A stretch of DNA of 64,000 nucleotides, from positions 1 through 64,000 of the forward strand of contig NZ_CP014544.1 in NCBI RefSeq assembly GCF_001586255.1. Direction: 5' to 3'. Shown piece by piece: positions 27,506 through 36,380 of the stretch. This DNA comes from Zhongshania aliphaticivorans. GTDB lineage: Bacteria; Pseudomonadota; Gammaproteobacteria; Pseudomonadales; Spongiibacteraceae. The notes beneath the pieces are model-generated. The model was given only the letters and a program-made list of their open reading frames with translations. It did not search any database and had not been told where the DNA came from. Each line of letters begins with the position of its first letter. Position 1 is the stretch's first letter. Position numbers and translations under genes: made by a program.

Positions 27506-27772
27506 CTAGTTTTTGGCGATGCTAGGCACAGTGTAGCGAGTCTGCATATCCAGCTCCACGTTCAGTGTGGCTGATACAACATCCAGAGTTTTTTCTAAGA
27601 AGCGATCCGCAGAAGCTTTTGACGCGTATTCAATCTGCGCCTCGGCTTTTGGCATTTCGGCTGTTTGATTGTAAGCCAATACCAGCGACTGATTCGCACC
27701 TACTTCCGGTTCGGCAGCAGTCGCCATAGTACTGGCAACCAAGATTAAGATTGCGCTGGTAAGGTTTTTCAT
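27506..27772 (-). CDS. Small secreted protein of unknown function
   Basis: An 88-residue protein with a signal peptide (KNLTSAILILVASTMATAAE) and a mature part of about 68 residues with no Cys. The mature sequence contains SLVLAYNQTAEMPKAEAQIEYASKASADRF in two stretches; I do not recognise the family. The ATG at 27772 follows an AGAGGAGAGAG ribosome site. It is divergent from polA with a 251-base gap containing operator-like repeats. Confidence 0.7.
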   Translation of the reverse strand: MKNLTSAILILVASTMATAAEPEVGANQSLVLAYNQTAEMPKAEAQIEYASKASADRFLEKTLDVVSATLNVELDMQTRYTVPSIAKN

Positions 27773-27824
27773 TTTGCTCTCTCCTCTATTCAACCGAGTG
27801 ATCTTTTCTCGGTACAAGGCAAAA

Positions 27825-27938
27825 GGTTACCTTGTGTTACTTAAGGTAACACATCTAATCCCCTTGTCTCCTTAATTTTCGTTAACCTTTGGGTAATGTT
27901 GCGGCCATATTGCTTGCTGTTGTGAAAAACGGTAACAC
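27825..27938. promoter_or_regulatory. GTGTTAC/GTAACAC inverted repeats in the divergent polA upstream region
   Basis: GTGTTAC (27834-27840) and GTAACAC (27846-27852) form a perfect inverted repeat with a 5-base spacer. An overlapping pair, GTTACCTT (27826-27833) and AAGGTAAC (27843-27850), forms a second perfect repeat. GGTAACAC appears again at 27931-27938. Repeated copies between divergent genes suggest an operator, possibly for the small secreted protein gene; the regulator is not identified. Confidence 0.5.
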
Positions 27939-28023
27939 TTTGCTTGGCGCTGACTGGAATATTTTGCCGTAGAGCCTCGTGCTACACTCTCCGCTTTCTA
28001 TAATGACGCGTTAAATCACTACT

Positions 28024-30833
28024 ATGACTGCGATAAAACCTCTGATCTTGGTTGATGGCTCCTCCTACCTCTACCGTGCCTTTCATGCCCTACCGCCTTT
28101 GAATACCTCAAAGGGCCAGCCCACTGGGGCAATAAAGGGGGTGATCAATATGCTGCGGCGTCTGTACAAAGATTACCCAGACAGCCCTATTGCCGTGGTG
28201 TTTGACGCCAAGGGAAAGACGTTTCGCGACGATATGTACGACCAGTACAAAGCTCAACGTCCGCCTATGCCGGATGATTTGCGCAGTCAGATTGAGCCAA
28301 TTAATGTGATTATCGACGCCATGGGCGTGCCTCGGCTGGTGATTGACGGTGTCGAGGCTGACGATGTCATTGGCACCCTCGCCGCCCAAGCGGGTAAAGA
28401 GCGGCCGGTGTTGGTATCGACCGGCGATAAAGATATGGCTCAGTTGGTGAATGATCATGTCACCTTGGTGAACACCATGACCGACACGGTAATGGATGTG
28501 GCTGGGGTGAAAGAAAAGTTTGGTATACCTCCTGAGCTGATCATCGATTTTCTCGCCCTAATGGGCGACAAAGTCGACAATATTCCCGGCGTTGCGGGTG
28601 TGGGTGAGAAGACTGCGCTGGCGCTAATTCAGGCTTTGGGGGGCTTAGCAGTATTTATGCGAATATCGACAAGGTTGCCGACTTGCCAATACGTGGTGCC
28701 AAAGGTGTTGCTAAAAAATTGGCCGACAGTCATGACAATGCCCTTCTCTCTTATACCTTGGCCACGATTAAATGTGATGTGCCATTGGACGTGGGTGTTG
28801 CCGACCTTCTGCCCAAGGCGCCTGACACCGAGCGCTTGTTGAGCCTGTTTAAAGAATATGAATTTAAAACGTGGGTCGATGAGCTGAGTCGAGAAGAGCG
28901 TAGCGCCAATATAAGTGCCGAATCGAGTGGTAGTAAGCCCGCCTCCGAGCTGTCAGGCCTGGCGAGTACTGGCGAGATGGCCGATGAGTTAGCGATTGCC
29001 TCTGAGGAGGTGTCGGGGCTAGATGCTGCTCAATACCAGATTATTCTGACCGAGGCTGACTTTGAGTTGTGGTTGGGCAAGCTGCGGGCAGCAAAAATAT
29101 TCGCCTTTGATACCGAAACGACCAGTTTGAATTATATGCAGGCCAGAATCGTGGGCGTGTCTTTTGCGGTAAAGGCCGGAGAAGCGGCCTATTTACCTTT
29201 TGGTCACGACTACCTCGACGTGCCCGATCAGTTGGACGAGGCCCATGTACTGGCCCAGCTGAAGCCTTTGCTGGAAGATCCCGAGCTTTATAAAGTCGGT
29301 CAGAATCTGAAATACGATGCCAATGTCCTGCTCAACCATGGCATCGCGCTGCGGGGTATTCACGACGACACCATGTTGGCGTCCTATGTCTTGGACTCTA
29401 CCGGCAGCCGCCACGACATGGACACCTTGGCGCTGAAATACCTCGATCACAGCACAATTCACTTTGAGGACATCGCGGGTAAAGGTGCCAAGCAAATCAC
29501 CTTTAATCAAATTGCCTTGGAGCAAGCTGGGCCCTATGCGGCAGAAGATGCCGACATTACGCTGCGGCTGTATCAGGCGCTGTTGCCGAAAATTCAGCAG
29601 CACGAGGGATTGTTGGCGGTGTATCGCAATATCGAGCTGCCCTTGGTACCGGTGCTGTCGCGGATTGAGCGCAACGGTGCCTATGTTGATCGAGAGCTAC
29701 TCGGCAAGCAGAGTCACGAGCTGGGCATGAAAATGCAGGCTTTGGAGCAGGAGGCCTATGAGCTGGCGGGTGGCGAGTTTAATTTGGCCTCTCCCAAGCA
29801 GTTAGGTGAAATTCTGTTTGAGCGTCTGCAAATACCGGTAACTAAAAAAACCCCCAAAGGCGCGCCGTCTACTGCCGAGGAAGTCTTGGTTGAATTGGCT
29901 CACGACTACCCTTTGCCCAAGGTAATACTCGAACACCGGGGCATGGCCAAGCTGAAATCGACGTATACCGACAAGCTGCCACTGCAGATAGACCCGAAAA
30001 CTGGCCGTATTCACACGTCCTACCATCAGGCGGTGGCCGCGACGGGGCGTTTATCCTCCTCTGATCCAAATTTACAGAATATCCCCATTCGCAGTGCCGA
30101 GGGGCGGCGTATTCGCCAAGCCTTTATTGCCCCGCCGGGCTATGTGATTTTGGCGGCGGATTACTCCCAAATTGAATTGCGGATCATGGCCCATTTGTCG
30201 GGTGATCGCGGCTTGGTTGATGCTTTCTCCCGCGGTGAAGATATTCACCGTGCGACCGCCGCTGAGGTATTCGGCGTGAGCACCGACGAGGTGAGCGATG
30301 AGCAGCGGCGCAACGCCAAGGCCATCAATTTTGGTTTAATTTACGGTATGTCTGCCTTTGGTTTGGCGCGGCAGCTGCATTTGGGGCGCAAAGAGGCGCA
30401 GCAGTATATTGATCTCTATTTTGAGCGTTATCCTGGTGTGTTGCGGTACATGGACGAAACTCGGGTCTCTGCGTCTGAAAAAGGCTATGTTGAAACCCTG
30501 TTTGGTCGCCGCCTGCACCTGCCTGAAATTAATGCCCGTAATGGTATGCGCCGCCAAGCCGCCGAGCGCACAGCAATCAATGCGCCAATGCAGGGTACAG
30601 CAGCGGATATTATCAAGCGGGCAATGATTGCCGTGGACAAGTATTTAAGTGGCAGTAGCGTGGACGCAAAAATGATTATGCAGGTTCACGATGAATTGGT
30701 TTTAGAGGTCGCGCCAGCGGATCTGGAAACCGTGCAAACTGAGGTTGTGCGATTGATGATGGCGGCGGCGGATTTGGCGGTGCCGTTGGAAGTTGGTGTG
30801 GGGGTTGGCGCGAATTGGGATGAGGCGCATTAA
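28024..30833 (+). CDS. polA: DNA polymerase I, reading frame broken once in a G run
   Basis: PolA fills gaps and removes RNA primers. All three domains are present: an N-terminal 5'-3' nuclease (28024 to about 28900), a 3'-5' exonuclease with an intact DTE motif (in [11 protein letters not shown]), and the polymerase with motif [14 protein letters not shown], motif [20 protein letters not shown] and motif C QVHDEL. The first frame runs to 28842 and the remainder continues in another frame. At 28638-28643 there are six G; a seventh would give [18 protein letters not shown] and restore one frame of about 936 residues, near the usual 928. A sequencing error is most likely; no other decay is seen. 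Confidence 0.93.
28638..28643 (+). other. Frameshift site in polA (G run)
   Basis: The run of six G here is where the polA frame breaks. Adding one G rejoins the 5'-nuclease frame to the exonuclease-polymerase frame with family-typical residues on both sides. The break could be an assembly error, a true mutation or, less likely, a slippery site. Confidence 0.8.
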
Positions 30834-30880
30834 TCGGCGGGCGCGGGCCTAAGGTCGCGGAAATATCGCGTGGTTAAAAT

Positions 30881-30909
30881 TTGCGCAATTAGAATTCCGG
30901 GTCTAAAGT
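30881..30909 (+). promoter_or_regulatory. Candidate sigma-70 promoter for the polA-downstream small RNA
   Basis: TTGCGC (30881-30886) and TAAAGT (30904-30909) are separated by 17 bases and match four of six consensus bases each. Transcription would begin near 30916. Confidence 0.45.
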
Positions 30910-30915
30910 CATAGA

Positions 30916-31025
30916 GCCGTCATCTTGATGTGCTTGAGGATGGCGCCCGCGTTGGAGACTTGTCTCCCCCCTGACTCCATTAGGAGTAGGATTGCCCGGT
31001 GAGTCATAGTTCGCCGGGCTTTTTT
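30916..31025 (+). ncRNA. Probable small RNA in the Spot 42/ErsA position (polA-engB)
   Basis: The gap between polA and engB is where E. coli encodes Spot 42 and Pseudomonas encodes ErsA. Here it holds three stems in a row: GGAGAC/GTCTCC (30954-30967), ACTCC/GGAGT (30974-30987) and the terminator GCCCGG/CCGGGC followed by six T (30994-31025). A run of six C (30966-30971) between the first two stems would be partly unpaired and could contact ribosome-binding sites. The 5' end is uncertain because the promoter is only a candidate. Confidence 0.6.
30994..31025 (+). terminator. Rho-independent terminator of the small RNA
   Basis: GCCCGG (30994-30999) and CCGGGC (31014-31019) form a GC-rich stem with a 14-base loop, followed by six T. 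It lies just before the stop of the convergent engB gene. Confidence 0.8.
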
Positions 31026-31032
31026 GCTGCGC

Positions 31033-31725
31033 CTATGTTTTGGTGGGGGCTTCCGGTTTACTGCCAATGGCTTCGCCGTCGTCGTCAATGTAAACCATGT
31101 CGACCATATTGTCGGTATTCAGCCACTCGTCCAATTTGCTGCGCAACTCCTGTAAACCGTCGCCATTGGGCGCCGAAAACAGCTGCACACTGATTAAATC
31201 GCCATATTCGGCCAGGCTTTTGCGCACCATTAATAAGGTGGCGGTGGCCGGGCCGCGCTTTAATTTGTCGGACTTGGTGAGCAAGAGATGCATTGGCATA
31301 TTGCTCTTTGTTGCCCAGCGTACCATTTGCTGGTCGAACTCGGTGAGCGGATGGCGGATGTCCATCATTAACACCATGCCGCGAAGAGATTGGCGTTTTT
31401 GCAGGTAGGCTTCCAAATTGCGCTGCCATTCGTTTTTCACCGCGAGGGGTACTTTTGCAAAGCCGTAGCCGGGTAGGTCGACTAAGCGTTGACGACCGCT
31501 GTCGTCTAATACGAAAAAGTTAAGTAGCTGGGTGCGGCCCGGTGTTTTACTGGTTTTTGCCAGTTTTTTGTTTTCTGTGAGGCGGTTGATCGCGCTAGAC
31601 TTGCCTGCGTTAGAGCGTCCAGCAAACGCGACCTCAGCACCACTGTCGTCTGGGCAGTGGGTAAGGTTGGGAGAGCTTTTTAAATAGCTGGCGCGGCGGT
31701 AATTCAGTGCTGGGCTTGATGACAT
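31033..31725 (-). CDS. engB: Ribosome biogenesis GTP-binding protein EngB/YsxC
   Basis: A GTPase needed for 50S ribosome assembly. It has G1 GRSNAGKSS, the G2 threonine region [13 protein letters not shown]3 DLPGYGFA, G4 TKSD and the G5-region LFSAPNGDG, in that order. The ATG at 31725 gives 230 residues and an N terminus like that of other EngB proteins; an in-frame ATG at 31761 would add 12 residues. Convergent on polA as in other gammaproteobacteria. Confidence 0.95.
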   Translation of the reverse strand: MSSSPALNYRRASYLKSSPNLTHCPDDSGAEVAFAGRSNAGKSSAINRLTENKKLAKTSKTPGRTQLLNFFVLDDSGRQRLVDLPGYGFAKVPLAVKNEWQRNLEAYLQKRQSLRGMVLMMDIRHPLTEFDQQMVRWATKSNMPMHLLLTKSDKLKRGPATATLLMVRKSLAEYGDLISVQLFSAPNGDGLQELRSKLDEWLNTDNMVDMVYIDDDGEAIGSKPEAPTKT

Positions 31726-31864
31726 AGTGAGTCCGAGGGGGATTTGCGAATGCAGGGCCATTTTACGGCAATTATTGGCCCCGGCGCCATGTAGTTGTGT
31801 ATAATGCCGCAGTTTTTACATTGTCTCATCCTGCGCCGTTATACGGAAAATTGAGAGGTAGATC

Positions 31865-32167
31865 ATGAATAAATGGCTCGTGGCTATACTGCTTTCAGTG
31901 TCTGGTGTCTCTGCTTTTGCTACTGAGCAGGCGGTTTTGGATCGCTACCAAAAATCCTGTTTTGCCTGTCACGCCTTTGGGGCCAATGGCGCGCCAAAAT
32001 CCCACGTGGTGGCTGATTGGGCGCCGCGCATGGAGAAAGGCATGGACACCTTAGTTAAGCATGCGGCAGAAGGCTTCAATACCATGCCGCCTAAAGGCCT
32101 GTGTTTTGACTGCAGCGCCGATGATTTTAAAGCCTTAATTGAGTTTATGGCGGCGCCCAAGTCTTAA
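31865..32167 (+). CDS. Cytochrome c5 family protein
   Basis: A 100-residue periplasmic cytochrome with a signal peptide (cleavage after SAFA). The heme motif CFACH is at 32-36, the axial Met is in FNTMPPKG, and a second Cys pair CFDC follows, typical of c5 cytochromes. It probably shuttles electrons to oxidases such as the caa3-type enzyme above. A second, related protein is encoded at 39448. The cytochrome c4 gene follows after 56 bases, likely in one transcript. Confidence 0.92.
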   Translation: MNKWLVAILLSVSGVSAFATEQAVLDRYQKSCFACHAFGANGAPKSHVVADWAPRMEKGMDTLVKHAAEGFNTMPPKGLCFDCSADDFKALIEFMAAPKS

Positions 32168-32223
32168 CGTGGGTGCGCTAATTTATATTTGCACAGAATT
32201 ATCTGTTTAAAGAGTACCAAACA

Positions 32224-32850
32224 ATGAAAAAAAGCTTATTAGTGATGTTTGCTTCCTTGGTGTTTGCCGGTGCGGCCGTGGCTGCGGAAGGAAATTCTCG
32301 GGCGGGCAAGACGAAGGCAGCAGCCTGCGCAGCGTGTCATGGTGCTGACGGCAATAGCGCCGCGCCTAGCTTCCCAAAGCTGGCGGGTCAGGGTGAGCGC
32401 TATTTGATTAAGCAACTGAATGACATTAAATCAGGCGCCCGCTCCGTGCCAATGATGGCCGGCCAGACTGATAATTTGTCTGAGCAAGATATTGCTGATA
32501 TTGCTGCTTTTTATTCGAGCCAAGCGATTAGCACGGGTCAGGCTGATCCCGCGATTGTTGCTAAGGGCGCAGCAATTTACCGTGGTGGTATTGCAGACCG
32601 CAATGTTCCCGCCTGTGCTGCTTGCCACTCACCTAGCGGCAGCGGCATGGCCGCAGCGGGATTCCCAGCGCTTGGTGGTCAGCATGCGGATTACACCGTT
32701 GCCCAGCTAAAGGCCTTCCGCGCGGCGGCTGATGGGCGTGAAGGACGTGCTAACGATGGCGATGCCATGGTGATGCGGACGATTTCCTTCAAATTAAGTG
32801 ATTCAGAAATTGAGGCGGTAGCCAGCTTTATTCAGGGCTTGCATCCTTAA
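32224..32850 (+). CDS. Diheme cytochrome c4
   Basis: A 208-residue periplasmic protein with a signal peptide (ends near AVAAEG) and two c-type domains, each with CAACH: residues 35-39 and 131-135. Axial Met residues are in SVPMMAGQ and in VMRTIS. Cytochrome c4 carries electrons from the bc1 complex to terminal oxidases. It is placed near polA/engB/dsbA as in Pseudomonas and Azotobacter. A strong terminator follows. Confidence 0.95.
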   Translation: MKKSLLVMFASLVFAGAAVAAEGNSRAGKTKAAACAACHGADGNSAAPSFPKLAGQGERYLIKQLNDIKSGARSVPMMAGQTDNLSEQDIADIAAFYSSQAISTGQADPAIVAKGAAIYRGGIADRNVPACAACHSPSGSGMAAAGFPALGGQHADYTVAQLKAFRAAADGREGRANDGDAMVMRTISFKLSDSEIEAVASFIQGLHP

Positions 32851-32862
32851 GGGTGCATTGGC

Positions 32863-32889
32863 AAAAAGGCGGCTTAGGCCGCCTTTTTT
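32863..32889 (+). terminator. Terminator after cytochrome c4
   Basis: AAAAAGGCGGC and GCCGCCTTTTTT form a compact inverted repeat around a short loop, with A and T tracts at the two sides, so it could work in both directions. Confidence 0.85.
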
Positions 32890-33032
32890 ATCACTGAAAT
32901 TTACGGGCGCCAAGCCCCGAACAATAGTGAGTACTTGGTGTCTGAACAGCGTAGAAAAACAATTTCAATGTGTCATGTGATCTAATGGCACTCTCGATCT
33001 TATAACACTTGATCGTATAATCAGGGGGCTTC

Positions 33033-33737
33033 ATGTTTAAGAAATTTATTCCGCTCGTCAGCGTATTCAGTTTTCTGCTTATGGTTTCGGCGTGCAGCGA
33101 TGGCGCTGAGCCAGCGGCACCCGCTAAAGCGCCAGCCAGCACGGCGGTAAATACCGCAGACACCGCTGAACGCATTGCGAGCAGTGGTGAGCGCTATATT
33201 CGTGTGGCGCAGCCGGTGCGTACCGCTAACCCGCAAAAAATCGAAGTAACAGAAGTATTTTGGTATGGCTGCAGTCACTGTTTTGACTTCGACCCCATGC
33301 TAGAAGCCTGGGCAAAGCAGCTGCCGGCAGACGTTGAGTTTCGCCGCTCACCGGCCATGTGGAATGAGTTGATGGTGGTTCACGCCAAGGCGTTTTATAC
33401 CGCAGAAGCCCTGGGTGTTATCGACCAGCTGCATACACCGTTATTCAATGCGATTAATGTTGACCGCAATCCTTTACGAGATAGCGCAGCAATTGAAAAA
33501 TTGTTTTTGGCGCACAGCGACGTAGATGCTGAGAAGTTTCGCAAGACTTTTGACTCTTTTGGGGTGAACAGTCAGGTGAAGCAAGCCGACGCGCGGGCCA
33601 GGGCCTATGGCATTGCTGGTACGCCAGAGCTAATCGTCAATGGCAAATATCGCGTAACCGGCCGTTCGGCAGGTGGTAAGGCTGAGATGCTGAAGGTGGC
33701 TGAAGAGTTAATTGCTAAGGAGCGTGCCGCTAAGTAA
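33033..33737 (+). CDS. dsbA: DsbA-like thiol:disulfide interchange lipoprotein
   Basis: Introduces disulfides into periplasmic proteins. The 234-residue protein has a lipoprotein signal with Cys21 after VSA, an Ala/Pro-rich linker (residues 25-45), and a thioredoxin/helical domain with the active site CSHC (80-83, in FWYGCSHCFDF) and the cis-Pro loop GIAGTPELIVNGKY. CSHC differs from the CPHC of E. coli. The usual enteric DsbA is soluble; a lipobox suggests membrane anchoring. A strong terminator follows at 33755. Confidence 0.88.
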   Translation: MFKKFIPLVSVFSFLLMVSACSDGAEPAAPAKAPASTAVNTADTAERIASSGERYIRVAQPVRTANPQKIEVTEVFWYGCSHCFDFDPMLEAWAKQLPADVEFRRSPAMWNELMVVHAKAFYTAEALGVIDQLHTPLFNAINVDRNPLRDSAAIEKLFLAHSDVDAEKFRKTFDSFGVNSQVKQADARARAYGIAGTPELIVNGKYRVTGRSAGGKAEMLKVAEELIAKERAAK

Positions 33738-33754
33738 TTGGCGTGCTTCATGAC

Positions 33755-33796
33755 CGCGTAGCGACCTTAGTTCTTTGGTCGCTACGCGTTTTTTTT
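33755..33796 (+). terminator. Strong rho-independent terminator after dsbA
   Basis: CGCGTAGCGACC (33755-33766) pairs perfectly with GGTCGCTACGCG (33777-33788), followed by eight T. It ends just before the convergent ATP-grasp gene. Confidence 0.92.
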
Positions 33797-33807
33797 ATGC
33801 CTAAAGT

Positions 33808-34845
33808 TTAATTTGCTTGGGGCGAGTTGGGCTCGATGGTGTCCTTTTCGGCATCTAGCGTATCGAGCTTTTGCAGAGGTTGGGCAAATTCGCGCTGGCA
33901 AAACGCCATGCGTTTCGCGGGTTTGGCCAGGGTAATGCCTTTGGCGTTTAAGCGCTCAATCTCATCTTCAACGTGCTTGCAGCGCGCCGCTAAGCCGGTG
34001 TCATTGGCGATTTGGATATTTAAGCCGGGCCGCGCGTTCAGCTCGAGCATCAGCGGACCTTTATCCTTGTCCAATACCATGTCGACCCCGAGGTAGCCCA
34101 GGCCGGTGAGCTCGTAGCAGCGCGTTGCCAGCGACATAAACCCTTCCCAATAAGGCAGCTGGACGCCGCGTACTGGATTAGTGGTGTCGGGGTGCTTGTT
34201 GATCAGCTTGTTGTGCCAGGTGCCATCGAGGGTAATGCCGGTGGCGAGGTCGACACCGACGCCAATTGCGCCTTGATGAAGATTGGCCTTGCCGCCGGAC
34301 TGGCGGGTAGGCAGGCGCAGCATGGCGAGTAAGGGGTAGCCTTTAAGGACGATAATGCGAATGTCAGGAACCCCTTCATAGCTAATGGCGCTGAAGATGG
34401 GGTCGGGGATGACGCGGTATTCTATTAGCGCGCGGTCGCGGTGGCCGCCCAATGAATAGATGCCAGACAGTATTCCCGAAATATGAAATTCAATATCTTC
34501 CGTGCTTAATAAGCGGCCGGAGGTCGTGCGGTAATAGCCTTCAAACTGGTCGGCGATAACTAAAATTCCATCGCCACCGGCGCCTTGTGCGGGTTTGATG
34601 ACGAAGTCGCTGTGACCCTTAACAATATCTTTTAGCTTGCTAATACCTTTGTCAGAATCAATTACGCCGTACATGGTGGGAACGTGAATCCCCACCTCTA
34701 GCGCGCGCTCCTTGGTTTTAATTTTGTCATCGACCAAGGGATAAAGATGGCGCTGATTGTAGCGCAACACATAGTCGGCATTACGCTGATTAATGCCCAT
34801 CACGCCGCGCTGACGAAGATCCTTCCAAGTGCTGAATAAGGACAT
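33808..34845 (-). CDS. Alpha-L-glutamate ligase-like ATP-grasp protein
   Basis: A 345-residue cytoplasmic ATP-grasp enzyme related to RimK (the rimK-related ligase family). Visible motifs are DFVIKPAQGAGGDGILV (ATP-binding lid, near residue 98), DIRIIVLKGYPLLAMLRLPT, and the magnesium site LMLELNARPGLNIQIAN near residue 265. RimK enzymes add Glu to a peptide end; the acceptor here is unknown. Its ATG overlaps the stop of the upstream membrane gene by one base, so the two are coupled. Third gene of a conserved set with a retropepsin-like protease. Confidence 0.9.
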   Translation of the reverse strand: MSLFSTWKDLRQRGVMGINQRNADYVLRYNQRHLYPLVDDKIKTKERALEVGIHVPTMYGVIDSDKGISKLKDIVKGHSDFVIKPAQGAGGDGILVIADQFEGYYRTTSGRLLSTEDIEFHISGILSGIYSLGGHRDRALIEYRVIPDPIFSAISYEGVPDIRIIVLKGYPLLAMLRLPTRQSGGKANLHQGAIGVGVDLATGITLDGTWHNKLINKHPDTTNPVRGVQLPYWEGFMSLATRCYELTGLGYLGVDMVLDKDKGPLMLELNARPGLNIQIANDTGLAARCKHVEDEIERLNAKGITLAKPAKRMAFCQREFAQPLQKLDTLDAEKDTIEPNSPQAN

Positions 34846-36380
34846 TATTGTCTACCCTTGATCATGGCATTAAACCGGAACAGCTCGGTTAGCCGGTAGC
34901 CGCGATAGTGGCCTAGCACTAACATAAACGACATAAATATCAGCAACATACCGGGGAAGGTGAACACGAAATAGGTCCATGTTGGGTAGGTCATCATCAA
35001 GTGCGACAGGGTCGCCGCGATGAGTGTACCAATACCCACTTTGCCCGCGTGCAGGCCGCCCCGCTCCTCCCAAACGATCGACATCCGCTCGATGGACATA
35101 GTGAGGATAACCATTGGGAATAGCGCAATAGACAGGCCGCGATCTAAGCCCAAACGATGCCCGAGCACGCTGATTAGGGCCATGATAATAACGACAAAGG
35201 TTAATACCACAGAGAGTCGGGACAATAGCTGCAAATGTAAGTGCTCAAGATAGGAGCGTATCGACAAGCCGAGTGCGGTAATTAAGGTGAATAGAATAAT
35301 CCCCCATAAAACCTGGGTTTCCCGAAAGGCGAGACCAATGAGCACAGGAGTAAAGGTGCCCAAGGTTTCTAGACCCACAATATTGCGCAGCACCAAGATC
35401 AGCATAACGCCAATAGGGATCATTAGTATAATTTCAAAGGTTTGCTGGGACTGCAGTGGCAAATCATAAAGGGAAAGTGCCCAGAATTTGTTCTCTTTGC
35501 TCTCGGCAATCGACTGCGCCAAGGTGATTGAGTTCATTACCTTTTGATTGGCGGTGATTTCTACTTTCAGATGGCGGCCCCCTTCGACTTTGGCGATGGG
35601 GTCGTTGCCGGTCCACCACACTACGCGGTCGTCGGGCAGGCCCTGGGCGCCGGTTTCCGGATTGAAATACAGCCAGCGCTTGCCGTTATAGCTGCGCATC
35701 CACAGCTCTGGGGTCTGGGCTACGCCGCTGATTAAACGCAGGGTGCGTACTCGCTCTACTGGAATATGCGCCGAGGACAGCAGCAGTTCGAGTACCATCG
35801 ATTTATTGTCTTGGGTGTAATTATTGCCCAGCAGGAGGCGGGCATTGTCGTTGCTGGGTTCGTTTATGAGCTTAATGGCTTCGCGGATAAAGGTTTCGAT
35901 ATCGGCGGAATGCTCGCGTATTGGTTTTAATAAGGCCTCTACGGCGATTTTTTCTACGCCTTGCAGATCAGGGCTTTCACGAAACAGCGGGCCAGCTTCA
36001 GACTCCGCAAAGCGTGAGTTACTGCGTTTGGTTAGCATGAGTCTATAAAACAACTGCTGCTGGCCTTCGGCGCGGCGGGCAGACCACACCGCTTGGCGGT
36101 TATCGTTAACGATGTCGGTGTTTACCCCGTAATTTTTCGAGATAAAACTCTCGTTCAGGGTAATGAATTTGCTCCAGCTCGGCGGTACATACATTTGTAC
36201 TTTGACGGGCGTGTTGTCGCGGGCGTTAAAGGTGAGCTTGGTATCTATGACCCACACTGGTTCGGTGGTGTCCGAGGATACCGGAATATTTAGCACAAAT
36301 ATCTGCCAGGCGGTGCTGCCGGCGCCGATCAGCAATAGCGCGAAGGCTAATACTCTGACATGTAATTTAACGCCCTTCAT
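34845..36380 (-). CDS. Inactive transglutaminase / 7TM membrane protein
   Basis: A 511-residue inner-membrane protein. One N-terminal helix (about 9-27) is followed by a periplasmic domain to about residue 300, matching the inactive transglutaminase domain of this family, and then about seven helices (7TM_transglut type). The region around 150-250 (EAIKLINEPSNDNARLLL, SAHIPVERVRTLRL) is transglutaminase-like without a Cys-His-Asp triad. It overlaps the retropepsin gene by 4 bases and the ligase by 1. Known to co-occur with these two genes in Pseudomonas and Vibrio relatives. Confidence 0.88.
   Translation of the reverse strand: MKGVKLHVRVLAFALLLIGAGSTAWQIFVLNIPVSSDTTEPVWVIDTKLTFNARDNTPVKVQMYVPPSWSKFITLNESFISKNYGVNTDIVNDNRQAVWSARRAEGQQQLFYRLMLTKRSNSRFAESEAGPLFRESPDLQGVEKIAVEALLKPIREHSADIETFIREAIKLINEPSNDNARLLLGNNYTQDNKSMVLELLLSSAHIPVERVRTLRLISGVAQTPELWMRSYNGKRWLYFNPETGAQGLPDDRVVWWTGNDPIAKVEGGRHLKVEITANQKVMNSITLAQSIAESKENKFWALSLYDLPLQSQQTFEIILMIPIGVMLILVLRNIVGLETLGTFTPVLIGLAFRETQVLWGIILFTLITALGLSIRSYLEHLHLQLLSRLSVVLTFVVIIMALISVLGHRLGLDRGLSIALFPMVILTMSIERMSIVWEERGGLHAGKVGIGTLIAATLSHLMMTYPTWTYFVFTFPGMLLIFMSFMLVLGHYRGYRLTELFRFNAMIKGRQ

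Noticed and set aside
28024-30833. polA as a split pair of separate genes
   Set aside because: Both parts join at a single base in a G run with family-typical residues, so two independent genes are unlikely.
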